Positions 1-7,300 of a DNA stretch of 44,071 nucleotides are shown piece by piece. Positions within the stretch are counted from its first letter, which is position 1; each line of letters begins with the position of its first letter. Below the pieces are notes generated by a model. That model worked only from the letters and a program-made list of their open reading frames with translations, made no database searches and was not told the DNA's origin. The translations under genes and the position numbers were made by a program. Source of the stretch: Phocaeicola_A sp963624095 (GTDB lineage: Bacteria; Bacteroidota; Bacteroidia; Bacteroidales; Bacteroidaceae); contig CAVFNZ010000005.1 of the NCBI GenBank assembly GCA_963624095.1, positions 1 to 44,071 on the forward strand, in the 5' to 3' direction.

Positions 1-326
1 TTTGTTAAAGAGAGAAGGCGGCAGCAGACTTGGACATTGGGTTATCACTGATAAGTATTACGAAAGCATCTTTGAACAACAATAATCTTACCGCCCGACT
101 TTATGCGACAAGCCCAAGGTCGGGCGGATTCCATTATTCCTCGAGCACAAGAGCCAACATGACCGTGAGAAACCACAAGTTTCAACGAGGTATAGTCTCG
201 ATGGCCGATGAGTGCCACCTCGATGGCCAATGAGGTGGCACTCATTTATTAGCGAGGCCTTCCGCGACAGGTGAAGCCTTGGCTTAATGCCGGAAACGTA
301 CGTTTTCTTAATGCTGCCACTACCCA
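1..326. other. Gene-free left edge with hairpins
   Basis: No convincing coding region is seen; the short open frames here have no recognisable protein character. The stretch holds a GC-rich inverted repeat at 91-127 (CCGCCCGAC / GTCGGGCGG, 9-bp stem with a 19-nt loop) and the 22-bp-period palindrome at 197-245 listed separately. It lies downstream of the minus-strand CoA-transferase gene. What lies to the left of the window is unknown. Confidence 0.6.
197..245. repeat. Two 22-bp units forming a 14-bp-stem hairpin
   Basis: Two consecutive 22-bp units begin CTCGATGGCC (197-218 and 219-240). The arms ATGAGTGCCACCTC (208-221) and GAGGTGGCACTCAT (232-245) pair perfectly over 14 bp around a 10-nt loop. 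On the plus strand it is followed by TTATTAG, so it could act as a terminator for an unseen plus-strand gene; on the minus strand it lies 82 bp after the CoA-transferase stop and lacks a T-run. Its period matches the larger phased arrays elsewhere in the window. Confidence 0.7.
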
Positions 327-1625
327 CTACTTCAACCGGAGGAAGCGGTAGCCGAAACGTTGGCAAGCGTCACGCTCCAGCTGCTCGCGGACGGAGGGGT
401 GCGCAATGTTTATCAGCGCACGGGCACGCTCCGCCAAATCCTTTCCTTTCAGAAAGGCGGCTCCGTACTCGGTAACGATGTACTGGGCCTGCGGACGGGT
501 GGTGACGACACCGGCCCCTTCGGTCAACACGGACTTGATCTTGGAGACACCCTTAGCGGAGAGGGAGTTCATGGCGATGAAGGTCTTGCCTCCCGGCGAG
601 AGGGCTCCGCCATACATGAAGTCATGCTGTCCGCCCACGCCGGAGAAGATTCGCGTACCAATGGAGTCGGCGCAGATCTGACCGGTCAGGTCCACTTCGA
701 TGGCGGAATTGATGGACATCACCTTGGGGTTTTGTCGGATGATGAAGGGGTCGTTGGTCCACGCCACATCCTTGATGATGACATCGGGATTGTAGTCGAG
801 GTAGTCGTACAACGCCCGCGAGCCCAATACCAACGAGGCTACGGACTTGCCGGGGAATATCACCTTCTGGCTGTTGTTGATGACCCCGCTGTTAATCAGC
901 GGCAACACGCCGTCCGTCATCGCCTCGGTATGGAGACCCAGGTCCTTGTGGTCGCTCAACGCCCTCAGCACGGCATTGGGGATGCCCCCTACGCCAATCT
1001 GCAGCGTCGCACCATCGGGAATCTGCTCGGCGATGTAGTTGCCGATTTTTATCTCCGCTTCCGTGGAGACGGGTGTGGGGACTTCCACCAACGGGTCGTC
1101 CACCTCCACACAGGCGGCAATCTTGGAGACGTGTACCAAGGCATCGCCATAGGAGAAGGGCATCTGTTTGTTCACCTGGGCAATGATGGTGCGGGCGCAC
1201 TCCACGCCGGAGGTGGCCAAGTCCGCCGAGATGCCGAAGGAGCAATAGCCCTCTTCGTTGGGAGGGGAGACGTTGAGCAACACCACATCCAAGGGGATGT
1301 AGCCTTCACGGAAAAGTGCCGGCACCTCACCCAGGAAGCAGGGAATCAGTTGCGCCTCTCCCCTATCCACGGCCTTGCGGATGCTGTTGGCAATGAAGAT
1401 ACTCTTGGGGATAAACGAGTCGCGCAGCTCGGTGGTGGCGTAGGGAGCGTCGCGCCTTCCCACGGCAAAACCGGAATAGATTTCCACGCCCTCCAACTCG
1501 TGTCCGCGAGCCGTAAGGGCATCCAGCAGCACTTCCGGGATGGACGTACTGCCCTGGATGAGCACTTTGTCGTGCGACTTAATCAGTCTGACGGCCTCTG
1601 CCGCCGATACGTAGTTTATTTTCAT
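327..1625 (-). CDS. Acetyl-CoA hydrolase/transferase family CoA-transferase
   Basis: Predicted to move CoA between a carboxylate such as acetate and an acyl-CoA, in the cytoplasm. The 432-residue length is normal for the acetyl-CoA hydrolase / 4-hydroxybutyrate CoA-transferase family. Visible motifs are QGSTSIPEVLL near residues 24-34, SPPNEEGYCSFG near 120-131, GVGGIPNAVL at 211-220, and LHTEAMTDG with the probable catalytic Glu234. It is the last gene of the minus-strand set after iorA, iorB and an aminotransferase, so a likely role is to take the acyl-CoA made by the oxidoreductase and pass CoA to acetate, releasing an aryl acid and conserving a thioester. That role is inferred from context. 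It starts only 20 nt after a terminator-like hairpin. Confidence 0.85.
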   Translation of the reverse strand: MKINYVSAAEAVRLIKSHDKVLIQGSTSIPEVLLDALTARGHELEGVEIYSGFAVGRRDAPYATTELRDSFIPKSIFIANSIRKAVDRGEAQLIPCFLGEVPALFREGYIPLDVVLLNVSPPNEEGYCSFGISADLATSGVECARTIIAQVNKQMPFSYGDALVHVSKIAACVEVDDPLVEVPTPVSTEAEIKIGNYIAEQIPDGATLQIGVGGIPNAVLRALSDHKDLGLHTEAMTDGVLPLINSGVINNSQKVIFPGKSVASLVLGSRALYDYLDYNPDVIIKDVAWTNDPFIIRQNPKVMSINSAIEVDLTGQICADSIGTRIFSGVGGQHDFMYGGALSPGGKTFIAMNSLSAKGVSKIKSVLTEGAGVVTTRPQAQYIVTEYGAAFLKGKDLAERARALINIAHPSVREQLERDACQRFGYRFLRLK

Positions 1626-1645
1626 ATTCGTTAGGTTTAGGTATC

Positions 1646-1690
1646 AAAAAGCCCCAACAGGCGGTCGTATGCACAACGGTCTGTTGGGGC
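1646..1690 (-). terminator. Terminator-like hairpin between aminotransferase and CoA-transferase genes
   Basis: Read on the minus strand, GCCCCAACAG (1690-1681) pairs with CTGTTGGGGC (1660-1651) around a 20-nt loop and is followed at once by TTTTT (1650-1646). This is the form of an intrinsic terminator, but it lies between two genes that look like one operon. Only 20 nt separate it from the next start codon, too few for a separate promoter after it, so partial read-through or an mRNA-processing role is more likely than a full stop. Confidence 0.65.
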
Positions 1691-1698
1691 GGCGTTTT

Positions 1699-3009
1699 CT
1701 ATAAAGGGTGATTCTGATTGAATATACGCAGGCGGTCGTCCAGCCACGTATAGTAATCATTGGTCACCGTAGAGGTGCAGACGCGGATGCCCTGTTGCTC
1801 GCTTCCCGTCGTCCGGAGCGAGATGGCGGCCACGCCGTAATAGATCAGCTCGTTAATCAGCTCGTCACCCGAGAAGCCCTTGCGCCCGATGGTGAAGAAG
1901 AATCCGTCACTCACGGGCTGGTCCAGGTCTTTGTCATAGACGATGTGGAAGCCATGGCGCAGGAATATCTCTTTCAGCCTGGCGGCACGCCGCGCGTACT
2001 CACGCGTGTCTTCCACAAAGTTAATCTTCCCGTCGCAAGCGGCTTTGTACATGGCCGCCAAGGCGTATTGCGCGGAATGGCAGACACCCGAGGAGAGACA
2101 ATAGATGATGGAGTAGATAAACGCGCGACCCGGCGTGTCCATGCCCAAGGTCTTCTGCAGGTTGGGATAGACGCGGTTGAACAGTCCGTCCGAGATGGCC
2201 ACGACGGCCAGACGCTCACCGGCGTAACTGAATATCTTGGAGGCGGAGAGCATCAGCAGGTAGTTTTGCGTATAGCGCGCGACGGTCGCCTGATAGGGAG
2301 GCTCAAAGGGATGACCCAAGTCCTTGCGGAAGTCCATGCCCAGGTAGGCGAGGTCTTCGATGACGACGGTGTCGAACTCCGTCGCCAGCGACCCGATGTA
2401 GCCCAACTCTTCTTCGGTGAAGCAGACCCACGAGGGGTTGTTGGGGTTGGAATAGATCATGGCGGCGATGTTGCCTGCGGAGAGGATGCGGCGCAACTCA
2501 TCGCGCAACTTCTCACCCCGGTAGGCATATACGTCGAACGAGGTCTTCTTGTAGCCCAACACGTTGGCCTGCATCGGCTGCACCGAGAAGCCGGGGTCTA
2601 TGAACAGGATGGTGTCCTTCTCCGGGTAAAGGTGTGTCGTGAGGATGAACGACGCGAAGGTTCCCATCATGGACCCAACGGTAGGCACGCAGCCTTCGGG
2701 GTTGACATCGATATCGAGGAACGCCTTGATGAAGCGTGAGGCTTCCTGCTTCAGGGGAGCGATGCCCGCCACGTTCGGGTAGGACTGCGCCACATGACTG
2801 TCCAACGCCTCCTTTTGGGCGTTGATGCCTATCTGGTTGGCCGGCAGACCGGGAGAGCCCATTTCGAGATGGACAAACTTCTCGCCGGTACGGGCTTCCA
2901 AGGCTTCGGACAGGGCGACCGTCTGACGGATGGTGGCCTTCGCCACCTCCGTGAGGTGCATCTGCCGCATCACCTCGTTCACCTCTTCTTTCTTAAACGG
3001 TATGCTCAT
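1699..3009 (-). CDS. PLP-dependent aminotransferase, class I/II
   Basis: A fold-type I aminotransferase of 436 residues. It shows the SNPNNPSW loop near 187-194, the acidic pair ED near 218-219, the Schiff-base lysine in SASKIFSYAGER (about Lys258) and the phosphate-binding Arg266. It would convert an amino acid to its 2-oxo acid in the cytoplasm. It lies 4 bp after iorB in the same direction, so its natural role here is to feed indolepyruvate, phenylpyruvate or hydroxyphenylpyruvate to the oxidoreductase. Substrate preference cannot be read from the sequence; an alanine- or branched-chain-type activity remains possible. Confidence 0.85.
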   Translation of the reverse strand: MSIPFKKEEVNEVMRQMHLTEVAKATIRQTVALSEALEARTGEKFVHLEMGSPGLPANQIGINAQKEALDSHVAQSYPNVAGIAPLKQEASRFIKAFLDIDVNPEGCVPTVGSMMGTFASFILTTHLYPEKDTILFIDPGFSVQPMQANVLGYKKTSFDVYAYRGEKLRDELRRILSAGNIAAMIYSNPNNPSWVCFTEEELGYIGSLATEFDTVVIEDLAYLGMDFRKDLGHPFEPPYQATVARYTQNYLLMLSASKIFSYAGERLAVVAISDGLFNRVYPNLQKTLGMDTPGRAFIYSIIYCLSSGVCHSAQYALAAMYKAACDGKINFVEDTREYARRAARLKEIFLRHGFHIVYDKDLDQPVSDGFFFTIGRKGFSGDELINELIYYGVAAISLRTTGSEQQGIRVCTSTVTNDYYTWLDDRLRIFNQNHPL

Positions 3010-3013
3010 GGCC

Positions 3014-3601
3014 TTACTTCTTTATGGATTGGTGAGCCACTTCGAGACCGGCACGGAAGGCTTTCTCGTTCATCTCCACGATGGCTTCACCCTTGCGGGC
3101 GAAGACGGTGCGGATGGCTTCGGCTATCTTCTCCTCCTCGATGCCCAGGAAAGGAGTGGCGGCACCCAGAAGCACGATGTTGGCGGCACGGGGCGACGCT
3201 ACGGACTTGGCCAACGAGTCGACATCCATCGTCACCGAATGGGGCAAGGCGGCAAGTTGCCGCAGCAACGCCTCCTGTTCGGGATAGTTGCCGATGTTGA
3301 CGAAGGGCACGGTGTTGGTGATGACCCATCCCTCCTTTTTCAGGTAGGGAAGGTAGCGCAAAGCCTCCATGGGTTCCAACGAAATGATGAGGTCGGTCTT
3401 GCCCAGTGGGATAAGGTCCGAAGCGATGGGGTCGGAACTGATGCGCAGGTTGGACTGCACATCGCCGCCGCGTTGGCTCATGCCGTGTACCTCGGCCTGT
3501 TTGATGTAGAGACCCTCTTTCATGGCCGCTGCACCGATGATGGTGGCGATAGAGAGGATACCTTGTCCTCCTACGCCGGAAAGTATAATGTCTGTTTGCA
3601 T
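3014..3601 (-). CDS. iorB: Indolepyruvate:ferredoxin oxidoreductase, beta subunit
   Basis: The small (195-residue) gamma-type domain subunit of a 2-oxoacid:ferredoxin oxidoreductase. The N-terminus carries the family signature GVGGQG near residues 9-14, then the AEVHGMSQRGG segment near 37-47 typical of IorB and related gamma subunits. It pairs with the product of iorA just upstream, with one base between the iorA stop and this start. The complex oxidatively decarboxylates aryl pyruvates to aryl-acetyl-CoA with reduction of ferredoxin. The family is well known; the exact substrate here is inferred from the neighbouring aminotransferase and CoA transferase. Confidence 0.9.
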   Translation of the reverse strand: MQTDIILSGVGGQGILSIATIIGAAAMKEGLYIKQAEVHGMSQRGGDVQSNLRISSDPIASDLIPLGKTDLIISLEPMEALRYLPYLKKEGWVITNTVPFVNIGNYPEQEALLRQLAALPHSVTMDVDSLAKSVASPRAANIVLLGAATPFLGIEEEKIAEAIRTVFARKGEAIVEMNEKAFRAGLEVAHQSIKK

Positions 3602-3602
3602 G

Positions 3603-5204
3603 TTATTTTTCTCCTTTGTTTTTGTTGTGGCGGCGTGCGGTCTGGATACATTCCCTGCGGGCGATAATCACGCTGACGCCACGGTAGTTGATCTCTTCGC
3701 GAATCACTTGTTTCATCTCTTCCATGTTCTTGGGCAAGGGCACGACCACACGGAGGTGTTCGGGCTCCACGCCGATGCCGCGGCAGATGCTCTCTATCCG
3801 GCCCGTGCCGGCGGAGTCCTGACCGCCCGTCATGCCAGTCGTCAGGTTATCGGAGATGAGTATCGTGACGTTGCTCTTTTCGTTGACGGCATCCAACAGT
3901 CCGGTCATGCCCGAGTGGGTGAAGGTGGAGTCGCCGATAACGGCTACGGACGGGAATTGTCCGGCATCGGCGGCTCCCTTGGCCATGGTAATGGAAGCTC
4001 CCATGTCCACCACGGAGTGGATAGCCCGGTAGGGAGGCAGGAAGCCGAGGGTGTAGCAACCGATGTCGCTGAATACGCGGCTGTTGTCATACTCGCGCAC
4101 CACCTCATTGAGGGCGGCGTACATGTCGCGGTGGCCACATCCTTGGCAGAGTGCGGGCGGACGGGGCACCACCAGCTGGCTGGCAGGATAGACCTCCTCA
4201 TCCTTCAGTCCCAAGGCTGCGATGATGTTGTCCGGGGTGAGTTCACCCGTGCGGGGTACTTCGCCCGTCAGACGGCCTTTGATGGGAACCGGCTGTTGGA
4301 GCACACCGCGCAGCTTCTCTTCCACCACGGGTTGTCCGTCTTCCAGCACGAGCAGCGACTTGCACTCGGCCGCCAATTTGCGGATGGCCTGCACCGGGAG
4401 CGGATATTGCGAGACCTTGAGCACCGGATAGGGACACCCGTCCTTGAAGTGTTCCATCAGGTAGTTGTAAGCGATGCCACAGGCGATGATTCCCATGGAG
4501 TGGTCGGGTCCGTCGCTTACCTTGTTATATAGGGAAGCCTCCGACTCCTTGAGGAAGTCGGGCCACTGCGCTATCAGTTGTTGGTTGCGGCGGCGTGCCA
4601 CGATAGGCATGAGCACCCAGTCGCCCGGATTGGCGGGATATGTCATGGGGTTGGTGTCGCGCGCCTCACCGCATTCCACCACGGCACGGGAGTGAGCCAT
4701 GCGGGTCACCATGCGGAAGAGTACGGGCACTTTGTAACGTTCGGAGAAGTCGAAGGCCGCGCCTATCATGTGGTAAGCCTCCTGTTGCGACGAAGGCTCG
4801 AAGGTAGGAATCATGGCGAACTTGCCGTAGAAGCGGGAGTCCTGCTCGTTCTGCGAGGAGTGCATGGAGGGGTCATCGGCGGCGACTACCACCAAACCTC
4901 CGTTCGTTCCCGTCATGGCGGCGTTGACAAAGGCGTCGGCAGCCACGTTCATTCCCACGTGTTTCATGCACACCATGGCCCGTTTGCCCATGTACGACAT
5001 GCCGAGCGCGGCTTCCATCGCCGTCTTTTCGTTCGTGGACCAGTTGCAGTGTATGTTCCGCTCTTTCGCCAACGGATGGCCTTGGATAAATTCGGTGATT
5101 TCGGTAGAGGGCGTGCCCGGATAGGCATAGACACCGGAGAGCCCGGCGTGCAAGGCACCCAAGGCTACCGCCTCATCACCTAAAAGCAGTGTTCTTTCGT
5201 TCAT
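3603..5204 (-). CDS. iorA: Indolepyruvate:ferredoxin oxidoreductase, alpha subunit (no ferredoxin domain)
   Basis: Catalytic thiamine-diphosphate subunit, 533 residues from the ATG at 5204. The N-terminal pyruvate-oxidoreductase domain includes YPGTPSTEIT; the C-terminal TPP domain begins near CQGCGHRDMY and holds GDSTFTHSGM and ISDN of the TPP-binding motif. A longer in-frame start at 5342 was rejected because it lies upstream of the promoter at 5233-5263. Many archaeal IorA proteins are longer and end in a cysteine-rich domain with two [4Fe-4S] clusters. This one stops after RRECIQTARRHNKNKGEK with only one cysteine there, so electrons must leave by another route or an unlinked ferredoxin. 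First gene of the operon. Confidence 0.9.
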   Translation of the reverse strand: MNERTLLLGDEAVALGALHAGLSGVYAYPGTPSTEITEFIQGHPLAKERNIHCNWSTNEKTAMEAALGMSYMGKRAMVCMKHVGMNVAADAFVNAAMTGTNGGLVVVAADDPSMHSSQNEQDSRFYGKFAMIPTFEPSSQQEAYHMIGAAFDFSERYKVPVLFRMVTRMAHSRAVVECGEARDTNPMTYPANPGDWVLMPIVARRRNQQLIAQWPDFLKESEASLYNKVSDGPDHSMGIIACGIAYNYLMEHFKDGCPYPVLKVSQYPLPVQAIRKLAAECKSLLVLEDGQPVVEEKLRGVLQQPVPIKGRLTGEVPRTGELTPDNIIAALGLKDEEVYPASQLVVPRPPALCQGCGHRDMYAALNEVVREYDNSRVFSDIGCYTLGFLPPYRAIHSVVDMGASITMAKGAADAGQFPSVAVIGDSTFTHSGMTGLLDAVNEKSNVTILISDNLTTGMTGGQDSAGTGRIESICRGIGVEPEHLRVVVPLPKNMEEMKQVIREEINYRGVSVIIARRECIQTARRHNKNKGEK

Positions 5205-5232
5205 ACAGATTGGAATTAGAATTTTAAGTGCA

Positions 5233-5263
5233 CAAATGTAATCATTTGGTTGGTCACAACCAA
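5233..5263 (-). promoter_or_regulatory. Promoter of the ior operon with internal palindrome
   Basis: On the minus strand TTG (5263-5261), a 20-bp spacer and TACATTTG (5240-5233) match the Bacteroides TTTG / TAnnTTTG promoter form, about 29 bp before the iorA ATG. The plus-strand sequence TTGGTTGGTCACAACCAA at 5246-5263 is a perfect 7-bp inverted repeat with a 4-bp centre, covering the -33 box and most of the spacer. A bound dimer there would block RNA polymerase, so this is a good operator candidate; the regulator is not identified. Confidence 0.6.
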
Positions 5264-5301
5264 CTATCCAAGGAAAAATACTTACAGAATGACCGCTATC
5301 G

Positions 5302-5335
5302 AAAAAGAGACCTGCCGGGACACCGACAAGTCTCT
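5302..5335 (-). terminator. Intrinsic terminator of the GH51 gene
   Basis: On the minus strand AGAGAC-T-TGTCGG, loop TGTC, then CCGGCA-G-GTCTCT followed by TTTTT. It lies 47 bp after the arabinofuranosidase stop and upstream of the ior promoter, so it insulates the two transcription units. Confidence 0.7.
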
Positions 5336-5381
5336 TAGTCACAACGGCGAGATAGCCGTTGGGATATCCTCGAAGAGGGAC

Positions 5382-6935
5382 TTACTTGATTTCCAAAGTA
5401 ACAATCGACTTCGCGGGCAGGGTCACGGTCAGCTTGCCGTCCTTCACCTTGGCATCCTTGAAGGCGACAGGCACTACCACGTTTTTCTTCTCAAACGAGT
5501 TGAAGGCACGGATGTCATTGGCGGTAATCATCTCGCCCGACACGGACTTCACCTTCATGCCGTCCAACGACACGGTGACTTTCTGCACACTGTCCAGATC
5601 GATGTTGGCCAGCGAGAGGTGGATGCGTCCCTGTGCGTCACGGGAAGCCGATGCGCTCACCATCGGCACGGTGCGGTTGTCGCGTACGGTCTTGTGCTCG
5701 CAGAGCAGGTCGAGCGGCAGGTAGGTAGCGTCCTGGTGCACGTTGTACATCTTGAACACGTAATAGGTAGGGGTCAGCACCATCTCTTTCCCTTTGGTCA
5801 GAATCATGGACTGCAGCACATTGACAATCTGCGCGATGTTGGCCATCTGGATGCGGTCGGTGTATTTGTGGAACACGTTCAGTGTGAGGGCCGCCACCAT
5901 AGCGTCGCGCAGGGTGTTCTGCTGATAGAGGTGACCGCGGACAGTCCCGGGCTCTTCGTCCCACCAGGTGCCCCACTCGTCGACCATGAGGCCGATGCGT
6001 TTGTTCTTGTCATACTTGTCCATGATTTCGATGTGCTTCCGGATGACGGGTTCTATCTCCAGGCACTTGCCCATGGTCCAGTAGAAGTCGTCGGCGGTGA
6101 AGTCCGTAGCGGAACCTTTGCTGCCGCTCCATCCGGCACAGGTGTAGTAGTGCAAGGAGAGTCCGTTCATGCGGTTGCCCACGTTCTTCATCAGCACTTC
6201 GGTCCAGTTGTAGTCGTAGTCACTGGCCCCGCTGGCAATCTTATAGAGTTGGTTGCCGGTGAAGTTGCGGCAATAGGTGGAGTAGCGGCGATAGAGGTCG
6301 GCGTAGAATTCGGGACGCATGTTTCCGCCGCATCCCCAGCTTTCGTTTCCCACGCCGAGGTATTTCACCTTCCATGCCTTCTCGCGTCCGTTCTTCTTGC
6401 GCAGTTCGGTCATCGGGCTTTCGCTGTCGGAGGTCATGTACTCCACCCACTTGGCCAGCTCCTCCACCGACCCGCTGCCCACGTTGCCGCTGATGTAGGG
6501 CTCACAGTCCAACAGTTCGCAGAGGTTGAGGAACTCGTGCGTGCCGAAGCTGTTGTCTTCCACCGTTCCGCCCCAGTTGTTGTTCACCATCTTGGCGCGG
6601 TTCTCACGCGGGCCGATGCCGTCCATCCAGTGGTATTCGTCAGCAAAGCATCCGCCGGGCCAGCGGAGCACGGGTACTTTCAGCTCTTTCAGGGCCTTCA
6701 CCACATCGTTGCGGTAGCCGTTGGTGTTGGGTACGTCGGAGTCCTCTCCCACCCAAATGCCGCCATAGATGCAGGTACCGAGGTGTTCGGCAAACTGGCC
6801 ATAGATGTTTTTGTTGATAACGTTCGTCCCTTGTTGGGGATGAATACGGATGACGGTTTCCTGCTGCGAGGAAGCCGTCAGGGTTGTCAGGGCGAACACG
6901 CCCGCCACAAGAATTCTGTTCTTGACGTTTCTCAT
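5382..6935 (-). CDS. Secreted GH51 alpha-L-arabinofuranosidase
   Basis: A 517-residue glycoside hydrolase of family 51 that would remove terminal alpha-L-arabinofuranose from arabinan, arabinoxylan or arabinogalactan. The N-terminus (MRNVKNRILVAGVFALTTLT) is a signal peptide, so it acts in the periplasm or is exported. The retaining pair is visible: acid/base Glu198 in VGNESWGCGGN and nucleophile Glu320 in VDEWGTWW. RWPGGCFADEYHW near 91-103 is another family hallmark. The ATG at 6935 was preferred over an upstream in-frame ATG at 7157 because a -7 box lies between them and because the signal peptide begins here. It is a single-gene unit with its own terminator. Confidence 0.92.
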   Translation of the reverse strand: MRNVKNRILVAGVFALTTLTASSQQETVIRIHPQQGTNVINKNIYGQFAEHLGTCIYGGIWVGEDSDVPNTNGYRNDVVKALKELKVPVLRWPGGCFADEYHWMDGIGPRENRAKMVNNNWGGTVEDNSFGTHEFLNLCELLDCEPYISGNVGSGSVEELAKWVEYMTSDSESPMTELRKKNGREKAWKVKYLGVGNESWGCGGNMRPEFYADLYRRYSTYCRNFTGNQLYKIASGASDYDYNWTEVLMKNVGNRMNGLSLHYYTCAGWSGSKGSATDFTADDFYWTMGKCLEIEPVIRKHIEIMDKYDKNKRIGLMVDEWGTWWDEEPGTVRGHLYQQNTLRDAMVAALTLNVFHKYTDRIQMANIAQIVNVLQSMILTKGKEMVLTPTYYVFKMYNVHQDATYLPLDLLCEHKTVRDNRTVPMVSASASRDAQGRIHLSLANIDLDSVQKVTVSLDGMKVKSVSGEMITANDIRAFNSFEKKNVVVPVAFKDAKVKDGKLTVTLPAKSIVTLEIK

Positions 6936-6995
6936 GATTTTAAGGGTTTTAGTTAAATCCAGTCTAACATTATCCACCGCAGGATGATGCAGAGG

Positions 6996-7003
6996 CAAAT
7001 ATA
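6996..7003 (-). promoter_or_regulatory. -7 promoter element of the GH51 gene
   Basis: TATATTTG on the minus strand fits TAnnTTTG and lies about 60 bp before the ATG at 6935. No good TTTG is seen at the -33 position, so activation by a regulator is possible. Confidence 0.5.
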
Positions 7004-7107
7004 CGAAATTCTTCTTTACCGGCTCACGTCCGCGCCACTCTTTTGCAAACTTTTCGAGCCGATTCTCCCAAAAAGCGCCGACAAGGCGAACTTTTAGTGC
7101 CGGCATA

Positions 7108-7138
7108 TTGGGGAACTCAGTCGAATTGTGTAACTTTG
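7108..7138 (+). promoter_or_regulatory. Promoter of the SLC13 permease operon
   Basis: TTG at 7108-7110, a 20-bp spacer and TAACTTTG at 7131-7138 match the Bacteroides consensus. Transcription would start near 7146, leaving a leader of roughly 155 nt before the permease ATG at 7301. Confidence 0.6.
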
Positions 7139-7145
7139 CGCCTCG

Positions 7146-7300
7146 TAACAAGCCCATTAATTAGCTACATCTTAACCCATTAGACCCTATAAAGATGCGA
7201 CTGTTCCTGTGAGGTTGTTATCCTACCCGCGCGGTTCAAAGGCGAGGATTTTAATAAACTGATTATATAACCTAAGAAAAGAAAAAGCAAAGTAAAGAAA
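7146..7300 (+). other. Long 5' leader of the permease mRNA
   Basis: About 155 nt separate the likely transcription start from the ATG. The middle holds a weak hairpin closed by ATCCT (about 7220) and AGGAT (about 7245), followed by an A-rich segment (AAGAAAAGAAAAAGC) just before the start codon. No known riboswitch class was recognised. It may hold a regulatory leader or may simply be an untranslated region. Confidence 0.3.

Noticed and set aside
5205..5342. N-terminal extension of iorA to an ATG at 5342
   Set aside because: It would cross the ior promoter and the GH51 terminator, and the added residues do not resemble IorA.
5250..6956. A 568-residue plus-strand open frame
   Set aside because: It is antisense to the GH51 gene, whose catalytic motifs are intact; the frame is a composition artefact.
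6936..7157. N-terminal extension of the GH51 protein
   Set aside because: A -7 box lies inside it and the signal peptide begins at 6935.
7146..7300. Riboswitch in the permease leader
   Set aside because: The length fits, but no known aptamer core was recognised and the only hairpin is weak, so it is listed only as a leader.
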